A stretch of 21,431 nt of DNA from Deltaproteobacteria bacterium (GTDB lineage Bacteria; Desulfobacterota; Desulfuromonadia; Desulfuromonadales; Geothermobacteraceae), in contig RFIO01000155.1 of the NCBI GenBank assembly GCA_003695205.1, forward strand, positions 1 through 21,431, written 5' to 3'. Made by a program: the position numbers and the translations under genes. The notes under the pieces were generated by a model that was given only the letters and a program-made list of their open reading frames with translations, ran no database searches and was not told the origin of the DNA. This document shows positions 14,553 to 21,240 of this stretch, in pieces. Each line of letters begins with the position of its first letter. Position 1 is the first letter of the stretch.

Positions 14553-15815
14553 ATGATCCGGTCATCCCGTCTGGACAACGGGGTCCAGGTCCTTTCAGAA
14601 AACATGCCGGGAGTCCGCTCGGTCTCCCTTGGCTGCTGGTTCAAGAGCGGCTCCCGGCATGAACCTGCCGACCGGAATGGCATCACCCATTTCGTCGAGC
14701 ACATGCTCTTTCGCGGCACCTCACGCCGCACTCCCCACCAGATCGCGCGCGAAATCGACGCTGTCGGCGGTCTTCTCAACGCATTTACCAGCCAGGAATT
14801 CTGCTGCCTCTACAGCAAAATACAGGGTGACAAGCTTCCGATGGCTCTGGATCTCCTGGCTGACCTGTTGCTGAATTCCTCCTTTGCCCCGGATGAAATC
14901 GACAAGGAGCGCCGGGTTATCGGCCAGGAACTGCACATGGTCGAAGAGAACCCTGAAGACCGGGCGCACGACCTGTTCAATATGCTTTTCTGGCAGGGGC
15001 ACGGGCTGGGCCGGCCCACGGCCGGGACCGTTGAAGACCTGGCACGGTTCGACCGGGACACGCTGGTCGACTGGCACCGAAGCCGCTTTACGGCTGACCG
15101 GTTGATGATCTGCGCCGCCGGGGATGTTGATCATGACGACCTGGTTGGACAGACGCGCCGGCTTTTCGATTCCCTGAGAGCGGGCGAACTGGACATGGCA
15201 GATCCTCCACCCAGGGCTCGGCGACAGATATCGGTCGAGTGGCGCGAGCTGGAGCAGGTCCATTTCTGCCTGGGCACGGCCGGGCTGTCGCAGACCCATC
15301 CTGACCGCTTTGCTGCTTTTGTGCTCAACGCGATTCTTGGTGGCGGCATGAGTTCTCGCCTGTTCCAGGTGATTCGTGAGCAGCACGGTCTTGCCTACGC
15401 CATTCACAGCGGTCTGAACACCTATCTGGACACGGGCAATCTTGTGGTCAGCGGCGCAACTGCTCCATCGGATTGGCATGCCGCGCTGCGTCTGACCCTG
15501 GAGCAGTTGGCAGATCTGCGCGCCAAACCCGTTGACCGGGATCTGCTTGACGACACTCGCGAATGCCTCAAGGGCAACCTTGTGCTGTCTCTCGAGAGTA
15601 CCGACAACCGCATGACAAGGCTTGCCCGCAACGAGTATTATCTGGGCCGACAGGTCGATATCGACAGCGTTCTTGATGCCTTTGACCGGGTTTCCGCCGA
15701 GGATGTGCAACGTGTGGCCTGTGACATGTTTCGACAGGACACCCTTGTTCTGCAGCTTTTGGGACCGGTTGAGGATAGTGTGTCGGCCATCAACGATCTG
15801 CTGGCCTTCAACTGA
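14553..15815 (+). CDS. M16-family zinc metallopeptidase (processing-protease-like, YmxG type)
   Basis: The inverted zinc motif H46-F-V-E49-H50 is present, with the third ligand E126 in V-I-G-Q-E-L, so this is a potentially active M16 protease. Repeated features are the N-terminal L-D-N-G-V-Q-V-L start, the G-G-L-L-N-A-F-T-S segment, and in the second half G-G-G-M-S-S-R-L-F-Q-V-I-R-E, typical of the glycine-rich loop in M16B enzymes. The length, 420 residues, is normal for single-chain bacterial members such as B. subtilis YmxG/MlpA. There is no signal peptide, so it is presumably cytoplasmic; substrates are unknown. It starts 12 bases after pnp, a neighbourhood shared by many bacteria. Confidence 0.92.
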   Translation: MIRSSRLDNGVQVLSENMPGVRSVSLGCWFKSGSRHEPADRNGITHFVEHMLFRGTSRRTPHQIAREIDAVGGLLNAFTSQEFCCLYSKIQGDKLPMALDLLADLLLNSSFAPDEIDKERRVIGQELHMVEENPEDRAHDLFNMLFWQGHGLGRPTAGTVEDLARFDRDTLVDWHRSRFTADRLMICAAGDVDHDDLVGQTRRLFDSLRAGELDMADPPPRARRQISVEWRELEQVHFCLGTAGLSQTHPDRFAAFVLNAILGGGMSSRLFQVIREQHGLAYAIHSGLNTYLDTGNLVVSGATAPSDWHAALRLTLEQLADLRAKPVDRDLLDDTRECLKGNLVLSLESTDNRMTRLARNEYYLGRQVDIDSVLDAFDRVSAEDVQRVACDMFRQDTLVLQLLGPVEDSVSAINDLLAFN

Positions 15816-15829
15816 AAAAAGGCGTGATC

Positions 15830-16264
15830 ATGAGGTTACGTGTTCAGCGACTCAGGGATGGGGCGATCATGCCCGGGTACATGACCGAAGGTTCGGCCGG
15901 CATGGACCTTTGCGCATGCGTCGACGAAACTGTTGTACTGCAGCCGGGAGAACGCCGGCTGGTGCCCACCGGCCTGGCTCTTGAAATACCGCCCGGCTAC
16001 GAGGGGCAGGTTCGGCCCAGATCCGGCCGAGCCCTGCGCGAGGGCCTGGGCATGGTCAATGCCCCGGGAACCATTGATTCCGATTATCGGGGCGAGGTTG
16101 GGGTCATCCTGGTCAATCTCGGCCAGGATCCGATCAGGATTGCCAATGGCGAACGCATTGCCCAGCTGGTGATTGCTCCCGTCGCAAGGCTTGAAATCGA
16201 AGTCGCGCAACAGTTGTCAACGACATCCCGTGGCGATGGTGGTTTCGGCCATACCGGCCGGTAA
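15830..16264 (+). CDS. dut: dUTP diphosphatase (dUTPase)
   Basis: The enzyme hydrolyses dUTP to dUMP and pyrophosphate, keeping uracil out of DNA and supplying dUMP for dTMP synthesis. All five trimeric-dUTPase motifs are present in 144 residues: P15-G-Y-M-T-E-G-S-A-G-M-D-L; P-R-S-G (63-66); G-T-I-D-S-D-Y-R-G (80-88) with catalytic D83 and Y86; R-I-A-Q-L-V-I-A-P (109-117); and C-terminal R-G-D-G-G-F-G-H-T-G (134-143). ATG at 15830 sits at good distance from AAAAAAGG; an in-frame GTG at 15824 is too close to it. It follows the M16 gene by 14 bases. Confidence 0.95.
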   Translation: MRLRVQRLRDGAIMPGYMTEGSAGMDLCACVDETVVLQPGERRLVPTGLALEIPPGYEGQVRPRSGRALREGLGMVNAPGTIDSDYRGEVGVILVNLGQDPIRIANGERIAQLVIAPVARLEIEVAQQLSTTSRGDGGFGHTGR

Positions 16265-16275
16265 CGGAGTCTGCC

Positions 16276-16554
16276 ATGACTGACAAGGGATCGTCTCTTG
16301 ATCTGCTCGAATTCCCCTGCCGTTACCCTTTCAAGGTCTTTACGGACCGGCGCGACCTGACCGTTTTTGAACAGGAGGTGCATTCCTGTGCCGCTGCCGT
16401 TGTCGGGCCGGAGGCTGCCGAGCTCAGCCGCAGGGCCTCTTCCCGGGGAACCTACATCTGTGTGACCATGACGGTCGAAGTCAACACCCGAAGCCAGATC
16501 GAAGCCCTGTACGACTCGTTGCGCAGCCTGCGTGGAGTCTGCTATCTGCTCTGA
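16276..16554 (+). CDS. DUF493 / YbeD-like protein
   Basis: The 92-residue protein shows the YbeD fold pattern: L-L-E-F-P-C-R-Y-P-F-K-V-F start, a helix ending V-V-G-P-E-A, S-R-R-A-S-S-R-G-T-Y-I-C-V-T-M-T-V-E-V (core strands) and Q-I-E-A-L-Y-D-S-L-R-S-L-R-G-V-C-Y-L-L at the end. E. coli YbeD has a ferredoxin-like ACT-type fold and is thought to regulate or bind small molecules or partners; the function is unknown. It lies 11 bases after dut and is probably co-transcribed with it. Confidence 0.88.
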   Translation: MTDKGSSLDLLEFPCRYPFKVFTDRRDLTVFEQEVHSCAAAVVGPEAAELSRRASSRGTYICVTMTVEVNTRSQIEALYDSLRSLRGVCYLL

Positions 16555-16567
16555 ACATCCCGCGCTG

Positions 16568-16596
16568 TTGCGGACTGGCCGATCTGAGTGTATGCT
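16568..16596 (+). promoter_or_regulatory. Candidate promoter before the YciO-like gene
   Basis: TTGCGG (16568-16573), 17 bases, TATGCT (16591-16596), between the DUF493 gene and the next gene. The predicted start would be near 16603, about 30 bases before the ATG. The match is moderate, with perfect spacing. Confidence 0.42.
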
Positions 16597-16632
16597 ACCG
16601 GCTGGTCGACTTCATACGGGGAGAAGGTAGAC

Positions 16633-17244
16633 ATGCTGCTGCGTATCAATCCAGAGAATCCGCAGATGCGCCTTGTCAACAGGGCCGTCGAAGTGCTGAA
16701 GCAGGGTGGCGTGATTGCCTATCCGACCGACACGGTTTACGGCATCGGTTGCGACATTTTCAATCGCAAGGGTTTGAAAAAGATCTACCAGATCAAGCAA
16801 CGAGACCCACGCAAACCCTTCTCCTTTATCTGTTCCGACCTTTCCGAGGTTGCCAACTACGCCCAGGTGAGCAACTTCGCCTTCAAACTCCTCAAACGTC
16901 ATCTGCCCGGACCCTATACCTTTGTCCTTGAAGCGACTCGTATCGTCCCTGACCTGCTGGTGACCCGGCAGAAGACGGTTGGAATCCGGATTCCAGATCA
17001 CCCGATCCCATCGGCCCTGGTCCGGGAGCTGGGGCACCCGCTGGTGACCACCAGCGCGAACCTGTCCGAAGCCGACGTTATTGAGGATCCGGATGACATC
17101 GACTCCGTACTCGGCCGCCAGCTTGACTGCGTCATCGACGGCGGCAGACTGAGCGGCGATCCCTCCACGGTTATCAGCCTGGTCAACGATCAGCCGGAAG
17201 TTCTTCGGCTGGGGAGTGGCCCCGTCGACTGGCTCGAAGTCTGA
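16633..17244 (+). CDS. YrdC/Sua5-domain protein, YciO subfamily (L-threonylcarbamoyladenylate synthase-like)
   Basis: The protein (203 residues) aligns well by eye with E. coli YciO: N-P-E-N-P-Q-M-R-L-V-N-R-A-V-E, V-I-A-Y-P-T-D-T-V-Y-G-I-G-C, then I-K-Q-R-D-P-R-K-P-F-S-F. L-P-G-P-Y-T-F-V-L, V-G-I-R-I-P-D-H-P-I and T-T-S-A-N-L-S follow. It keeps the P-T-D-T-V-Y-G form of true TsaC enzymes rather than the altered form of E. coli YciO, so it may make threonylcarbamoyl-AMP for t6A37 of tRNA. No second TsaC is visible in the window. ATG at 16633 follows GGGGAGAAGG; upstream in-frame sequence lies in the promoter region. Confidence 0.88.
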   Translation: MLLRINPENPQMRLVNRAVEVLKQGGVIAYPTDTVYGIGCDIFNRKGLKKIYQIKQRDPRKPFSFICSDLSEVANYAQVSNFAFKLLKRHLPGPYTFVLEATRIVPDLLVTRQKTVGIRIPDHPIPSALVRELGHPLVTTSANLSEADVIEDPDDIDSVLGRQLDCVIDGGRLSGDPSTVISLVNDQPEVLRLGSGPVDWLEV

Positions 17245-17247
17245 GAC

Positions 17248-17637
17248 ATGGAATCAACCCGCATTACCATCTCTGTCAGCAGGATACGTTTTATTCGGGA
17301 TGACTGGACCGCCGAGTTCGATCGCCGGGCCATTGCCGATTGCGTTGAAACCATGCGGGAGGAGTACGGGAGCCTCGGCATCGAGCTTGAACTGCTGGAT
17401 GAGGACCGGACAGTTGATGTGGGAAGTTACGCTGATTTGCTCAATGCCATCCGGTTGCGGTCCAGCAGGGCCGGTCTTGGCAGTCCCTGTCTGGGGCACG
17501 TCATAGGCGCCAGCCCCAACCGCGATGTCGTCGAAGACCTGAGGAGGGGAGTCGGACGGGTTGCCTTCGCACCGGAAACCATCGCGCCGGACGGTGAATT
17601 CCGTCGCGTCTGTCACAACTGCGGCTGCGGTTGCTGA
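17248..17637 (+). CDS. Unrecognised protein with a C-H-N-C-G-C-G-C C-terminal tail
   Basis: I cannot assign a family. The 129-residue protein has no signal peptide or membrane segment. It begins with an amphipathic strand (R-I-T-I-S-V-S-R-I-R-F-I), then a helix (A-I-A-D-C-V-E-T-M-R-E-E-Y), a strand (I-E-L-E-L-L-D) and another helix (Y-A-D-L-L-N-A-I-R-L-R). The alternating order vaguely recalls a thioredoxin-like fold. S-P-C-L-G-H (Cys ~82) follows, and the last eight residues, 122-129, hold four Cys and one His. That tail could bind a metal ion or a cluster. It starts three bases after the YciO-like gene and so is probably co-expressed. Its stop codon lies six bases from the convergent cytochrome stop. 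Confidence 0.82.
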   Translation: MESTRITISVSRIRFIRDDWTAEFDRRAIADCVETMREEYGSLGIELELLDEDRTVDVGSYADLLNAIRLRSSRAGLGSPCLGHVIGASPNRDVVEDLRRGVGRVAFAPETIAPDGEFRRVCHNCGCGC

Positions 17638-17648
17638 CGCCTGTCAGC
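17633..17648. other. Hairpin spanning two convergent stop codons
   Basis: GCTGAC-GCCT-GTCAGC is a perfect six-pair hairpin. Its arms contain the TGA of the plus-strand gene (17635-17637) and the TGA of the minus-strand cytochrome gene (17644-17646). It has no T-run on either side, so intrinsic termination is not evident. Confidence 0.5.
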
Positions 17649-17979
17649 GCTGCAGGCTCCTGAGATAGAGCCGCATCGATTCAAGCTCCTGGGCGTCGTT
17701 CGGGAGCATCTTGCCCTTCAGGGCATCCCTGATACAGAAATTGATCATCTCCCGCAGCATGTTGTCGTCGTAGGCGTCGAGTTCCTGCAGCCCCTTGCCG
17801 TCGGGATGGCAGCTCGCGCAGCTTTTGCCGTTGCTCGCCAGGGCCGTCGATTCAAACAGGGCTTTGCCCAGCTCCCGGTTGGGGTTCTCGGTGGCGATGG
17901 CGCTACCGCAGCCAAGATGCAGGGCAAGCACGACAAAGCCCATTGCAGCCGAAACAGGTGGGCGGTCGAAAATTCGCAT
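17644..17979 (-). CDS. Monohaem c-type cytochrome (class I-like), periplasmic
   Basis: The 111-residue protein has a signal peptide (hydrophobic residues 13-23, likely cleavage after A-I-A at 27-29). It has one haem-binding motif C54-A-S-C57-H58 and a plausible distal ligand M91 in K-G-K-M-L-P. This is the compact class I cytochrome c pattern: an N-terminal helix (R-E-L-G-K-A-L-F-E-S), the haem motif, and a C-terminal helix (L-E-S-M-R-L-Y-L-R-S-L). It presumably carries electrons in the periplasm; partners are unknown. A strong GGGGGAGG ribosome site precedes the ATG. It starts 12 bases after pilT, so it is likely transcribed with it. Confidence 0.88.
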   Translation of the reverse strand: MRIFDRPPVSAAMGFVVLALHLGCGSAIATENPNRELGKALFESTALASNGKSCASCHPDGKGLQELDAYDDNMLREMINFCIRDALKGKMLPNDAQELESMRLYLRSLQR

Positions 17980-17991
17980 AAGCCTCCCCCC

Positions 17992-19059
17992 TCAGGTGAA
18001 GGTGAGCTTGCGCTCCAGGTCGGTCGAGTGACTGACCCGCCTGGCCTGGTCCATGGTGATGATGTCGTGTTTGAGCAGGTGGATCAGGTGCTGGTCCATG
18101 GTCTGCATGCGATACTGCATCCGACCGTTTTCAATGTGCTTTTCTATCTCCTCGAGGCGCCCTTCGCGGATGCAGGCCTCGATGGTAGTCGTGTTGCGCA
18201 TGATCTCGACTACCGGGAGGATGTGTTCGCCCGATTTGTCCTTGACCAGCCGCAGCGAAATGGTAGCCACAAGAATTTCGGCCAGACGCTGCAGGACGAT
18301 TTCGTGGGCCTCGGGCGGGAAAAAGCCGAGCAGCCGGCTGATGGTCGAGGTGGCATTCTGGGTATGCAGGGTCGACATGACCAGGTGCCCGGTTTCGGCA
18401 GCGCGCAGGCAGCCGTCCGCGGTTTCCATGTCGCGCATCTCGCCGACCATGATGACGTCGGGGTCCTGGCGCATGGCCGATTTCAGCGCGGCGGAAAAAG
18501 TTCGGGTGTCGATGCCGACTTCACGTTGAACGATGCAGCTCTTGTTGGACTGAAAAACAAATTCGATTGGATCTTCAATGGTTATGATGTTGTAGTTGAA
18601 GCGATCGTTCATGTCCCTGAGCATGGCGGCCAGCGTGGTCGATTTGCCGTTACCCGTCGGTCCGGTCACCAGGATCAGGCCATTGGGCGACTGGACGATC
18701 TCTTCGAGCACCGAAGGAAGGTGCAGCTCCTTGTAGGAGCCGACATGGGGCGGTATGACGCGCATGACGATGCCGTAATGGCCGCGCTGGCGAAACAGGC
18801 TGACCCGGAAGCGTCCACCGTTGGGCAGGGCGTAGGCGGTATCGATTTCTTCCGGTCCCTCGGGGAGTTCCCGGCCGTTCTGGGCGAGGATGGTGCGGGC
18901 GATAAACTCGGTATCCTCGGCGCTCAAGACCGGCAGGCGCGAGCGGATCAGCTGACCTCGCCCGCGGAAAAAAGGCGGGTTGTCGACCTCGAAATGAACG
19001 TCGGAAACCTTCTTGTCAAAAGCGATTTCAAGAATCTGGGTCAGGGTTTTGCTGTCCAT
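17992..19059 (-). CDS. pilT: Type IV pilus retraction-type ATPase, PilT/PilU family
   Basis: PilT-family hexameric ATPases power pilus depolymerisation and twitching. The 355-residue product has an N-terminal PAS-like domain (K-K-V-S-D-V-H-F) and Walker A G-P-T-G-N-G-K-S-T (133-141; usual form GPTGSGKST). The Asp box is I-E-D-P-I-E-F, Walker B is P-D-V-I-M-V-G-E-M-R-D (200-210) and the His box is A-E-T-G-H-L-V-M-S-T-L-H-T. The segment equivalent to the retraction motif AIRNLIRE reads T-I-E-A-C-I-R-E, so this may be a PilU-like or accessory paralogue rather than the main retraction motor. ATG at 19059 follows GGAGAC; the frame is open upstream into the neighbouring gene. No pilin or assembly genes are in the window. 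Confidence 0.9.
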   Translation of the reverse strand: MDSKTLTQILEIAFDKKVSDVHFEVDNPPFFRGRGQLIRSRLPVLSAEDTEFIARTILAQNGRELPEGPEEIDTAYALPNGGRFRVSLFRQRGHYGIVMRVIPPHVGSYKELHLPSVLEEIVQSPNGLILVTGPTGNGKSTTLAAMLRDMNDRFNYNIITIEDPIEFVFQSNKSCIVQREVGIDTRTFSAALKSAMRQDPDVIMVGEMRDMETADGCLRAAETGHLVMSTLHTQNATSTISRLLGFFPPEAHEIVLQRLAEILVATISLRLVKDKSGEHILPVVEIMRNTTTIEACIREGRLEEIEKHIENGRMQYRMQTMDQHLIHLLKHDIITMDQARRVSHSTDLERKLTFT

Positions 19060-19084
19060 GATATGTCTCCAGGTCGGGGCGGAT

Positions 19085-20920
19085 TCACTTGCGAGACGAT
19101 TCCATCTGACGCCGCAGCAGGGTGTTCTCAAGGCTCAGGCCAGCCTGGGTCGCCATGATCTCAAACAGATTGGCCGGAACAGGGCGGGGTTCGTTCTGTC
19201 CGAAATCGGCATAGGTGATCGAAACCACCCGGCCCCTGACCTTCATCGGCAACAGCAGGATCTTGTCCGATTTCGGTGCACGGATCGTCCGGTAAAGCTT
19301 GTCAAGGGTCGGATCACTGCCCCGGGCGCTGTGCACCGAGCCGTCGCGGACAACCCGTTCGACCAGACCGCCTGGTTCCAGGGCGAGCTGCAGACCGACC
19401 GAGTTTTTGGCATCAAGGTCTTCGGAAACCCCAAGGCATTTTTCCACCACAAGCCCGTTCCTGGAGACGATCATGGTCATGGCTCGGGCAAAGAACTTGC
19501 GAACGACGCGCAGCAGGGTATAGGCCACGTCGGGGGCGTCCTTGACCTCCTGCAGGGCGTGGAAGTCGCCATGCAGGCTCCCCTCCATGCTCGACGAGGG
19601 CAGGGCGGCCAGGTTGTGAACCAGGCTGGCGAATGCTTCAAGGAAGAGGATCATTTCATCGACGAAGCGGTCGTTGTTCTGCCCGAGGTCAGGTTTGGGC
19701 AGAACGCCGGTGGCGCCGTCCTTGAGGGCCTGAAGCAGGTCCATTGTCTGGCCCGGATTACCCATCTGGATGAGCGGGATGTCCGGGTACTTGCTGCGCA
19801 GCCCTGTGCGCAGGGTGGCCAGGTCGCCGGGCCCGAAACCGGCCGTCCCGGGCTCGGGGGCATCCAGAACCAGCACCGGAACGATGTTCTTGTCGAGGGA
19901 CTGGTCGATGATCGGTTCGAGATCGTCGGCCGCCTCTGATGAAAAGCTCATGACACCGGTGTGACGGCAGGCGGTCGTGGCGGTGTGGCGGGTGAAGGGG
20001 TCCTGGCTGTAAAGAACAACGGCCTGGCGCTGTATGTCAATATGACCATGATCTTCTTCGGATCGCGCGCCGTCTGTTCCGTAGCTTTTGAGAAACTCGA
20101 CAAGGCGTTTCTGGTCGGCGTTCGACAGCCAGGGGATATGCCGGACCACTGCCTGTCGATGTTCTTCCAGTTCGTCGCGGTCCTCCAGGGCTGAGAAGAC
20201 TTCGGGGATTTTCGGTTCGATATTGTCGAGGACGTCAAGTCCGAGGTCTTCGACCGAAATGTCCGGTGCCGTATTTTCCGCGGCCCGTGGCGGGGTGTCA
20301 GCGAGATCCTCGTCGCCGACAATCACCGCCAAGGGAACGTTTTCAGCTTCGGGAGACGGGCCCGCTTCGCTGTCGTTGAAGACACCGTTGCTCAATTCGC
20401 CGTCGCGAACCTTTTCGTCGTAGATCCGCAGGGCGTCCATGAGAATGTTCTGGGTGTCGAGGTTGATCTCCTGCTGGCATTTCTCGGGGAAGTAGCGGTA
20501 CTCGTCGGCGATGACGTTCTTGTCGAGATCGAGAGTGAATGTGCCGCTTTCCCAGGTGAGAATTTCGACGATGGTCAGCTCGATCAGTATCTCCAGGCCC
20601 CGGTAGGCGTCCTCACGGCTCAGTTTGCCCGATTCGATCAGCATGGCGATCAGCGGCTTGCGCTCCGTGCCGGCGGCCGCCTGGGCCTTCAGGGCCTGGT
20701 CGCGTTCTTCGGGAGTAATCGCCTGGAGCTCGACCAGGATCTGGCCGATGCGCACGCTCAGGTTGGAGTGATTGGCACTGACGATGTACCCTTCGCTGAA
20801 GACCAGCTGGCTTTGCCGGCCGTTCCCCTGAACGGTCAGGGTGCCGGACTTGCGGGTCGAGTGGAGCAACTGGATGACGTCAACGATGGGCAGATGTTCA
20901 AGATCACCGGTAAAGGACAT
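19085..20920 (-). CDS. DUF4388 (PATAN) - receiver-like - GAF-like regulatory protein
   Basis: The 611-residue protein has no signal peptide. Residues 1-135 match the DUF4388/PATAN pattern (M-S-F-T-G-D-L-E-H-L-P-I-V-D-V-I-Q-L-L; S-G-T-L-T-V), followed by an acidic linker (180-260). A receiver-like domain spans about 299-430, with D307 on strand 1, possible phospho-acceptor D353 in V-L-V-L-D-A-P and K409 in V-L-P-K-P. One member of the usual strand-1 acidic pair is Gln306. Residues ~460-600 look GAF-like, ending T-Q-A-G-L-S-L-E-N-T. It may receive a signal and control the adjacent PilT ATPase (25 bases downstream), which is inference from neighbourhood. The ribosome binding site is weak. Confidence 0.85.
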   Translation of the reverse strand: MSFTGDLEHLPIVDVIQLLHSTRKSGTLTVQGNGRQSQLVFSEGYIVSANHSNLSVRIGQILVELQAITPEERDQALKAQAAAGTERKPLIAMLIESGKLSREDAYRGLEILIELTIVEILTWESGTFTLDLDKNVIADEYRYFPEKCQQEINLDTQNILMDALRIYDEKVRDGELSNGVFNDSEAGPSPEAENVPLAVIVGDEDLADTPPRAAENTAPDISVEDLGLDVLDNIEPKIPEVFSALEDRDELEEHRQAVVRHIPWLSNADQKRLVEFLKSYGTDGARSEEDHGHIDIQRQAVVLYSQDPFTRHTATTACRHTGVMSFSSEAADDLEPIIDQSLDKNIVPVLVLDAPEPGTAGFGPGDLATLRTGLRSKYPDIPLIQMGNPGQTMDLLQALKDGATGVLPKPDLGQNNDRFVDEMILFLEAFASLVHNLAALPSSSMEGSLHGDFHALQEVKDAPDVAYTLLRVVRKFFARAMTMIVSRNGLVVEKCLGVSEDLDAKNSVGLQLALEPGGLVERVVRDGSVHSARGSDPTLDKLYRTIRAPKSDKILLLPMKVRGRVVSITYADFGQNEPRPVPANLFEIMATQAGLSLENTLLRRQMESSRK

Positions 20921-20984
20921 GTCTGAGGCAACCTGTCGTTGAAGGTGGCCGGCCGTGCCGGGGGAAAATAATTGATATCATTTT

Positions 20985-21013
20985 TAAATACCTTTTCACC
21001 GGCGAGATTTCAA
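20985..21013 (-). promoter_or_regulatory. Candidate promoter for the DUF4388-pilT-cytochrome operon
   Basis: On the minus strand, TTGAAA (21008-21013), 17 bases, TATTTA (20985-20990). The downstream 25 bases are AT-rich and include a TGATATCA palindrome, in contrast to the GC-rich surroundings. The predicted leader is about 60 bases. The -35 is good and the -10 weak. Confidence 0.38.
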
Positions 21014-21049
21014 GGAGCAAATGGGGAATAGGGACATGTAGAGGACAGG

Positions 21050-21151
21050 GACGCGCTCGCTTCGCTTCGAGTCTCCGGCACCAGCGTGCACAAAAAAAGC
21101 CCGGCTCAAAAGAGCCGGACTTGTTTTTGTTGGTGCCGAAGGCGAGACTCG
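21050..21151. repeat. Direct repeat copy A (102 bp): tRNA-Leu 3' end + terminator + antisense 3' end
   Basis: This copy is the same length as 21241-21342 and differs at about seven positions (roughly 93% identical by hand count). On the minus strand it begins with the last 21 bases of the tRNA-Leu gene including CCA, then a terminator hairpin, then a segment complementary to the tRNA 3' end, then a GAAGCGAAGCGAGCGCGTC tail. Only a remnant of a tRNA body is attached at its 5' side. Confidence 0.9.
21092..21122 (-). terminator. Terminator in repeat copy A (bidirectional form)
   Basis: On the minus strand, AAGTCCGGCTC-TTTT-GAGCCGGGCTT gives eleven pairs (one G-T), followed by a run of T residues (21098 down to 21092). 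Read on the plus strand, the same hairpin is followed by GTTTTTG, so it can act in both directions. Confidence 0.85.
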
Positions 21152-21240
21152 CCCACTTCGTCGCCGCCATCCGGGCGGCTCCTGCGTAGGCTCCCCTCCG
21201 CTCGCTGACGCGGCCCTCCCTGGCCGCTCATCGTCCGCAG
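21152..21240. other. GC-rich spacer between the repeats, with two strong hairpins
   Basis: The 89-base spacer holds GCCGCC/GGCGGC (21163-21179) and GCGGCC/GGCCGC (21210-21227), plus a CTGCG/CGCAG pair (21182-21186 with 21236-21240). No believable gene is present. Next to copy A the minus strand reads GACGAAGTGGG, resembling the 5' end of tRNA-Leu, so part of the spacer may be tRNA remnant. Confidence 0.6.

Noticed and set aside
17635..17637. TGA after the Cys-rich tail as a possible selenocysteine codon
   Set aside because: The continuation reads antisense through the cytochrome gene and no selenocysteine-insertion stem-loop of the right shape is evident; a plain stop is simpler.
17806..19158. 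A 450-codon plus-strand open frame
   Set aside because: It runs antisense through the cytochrome and PilT genes, both with unmistakable motifs on the minus strand.
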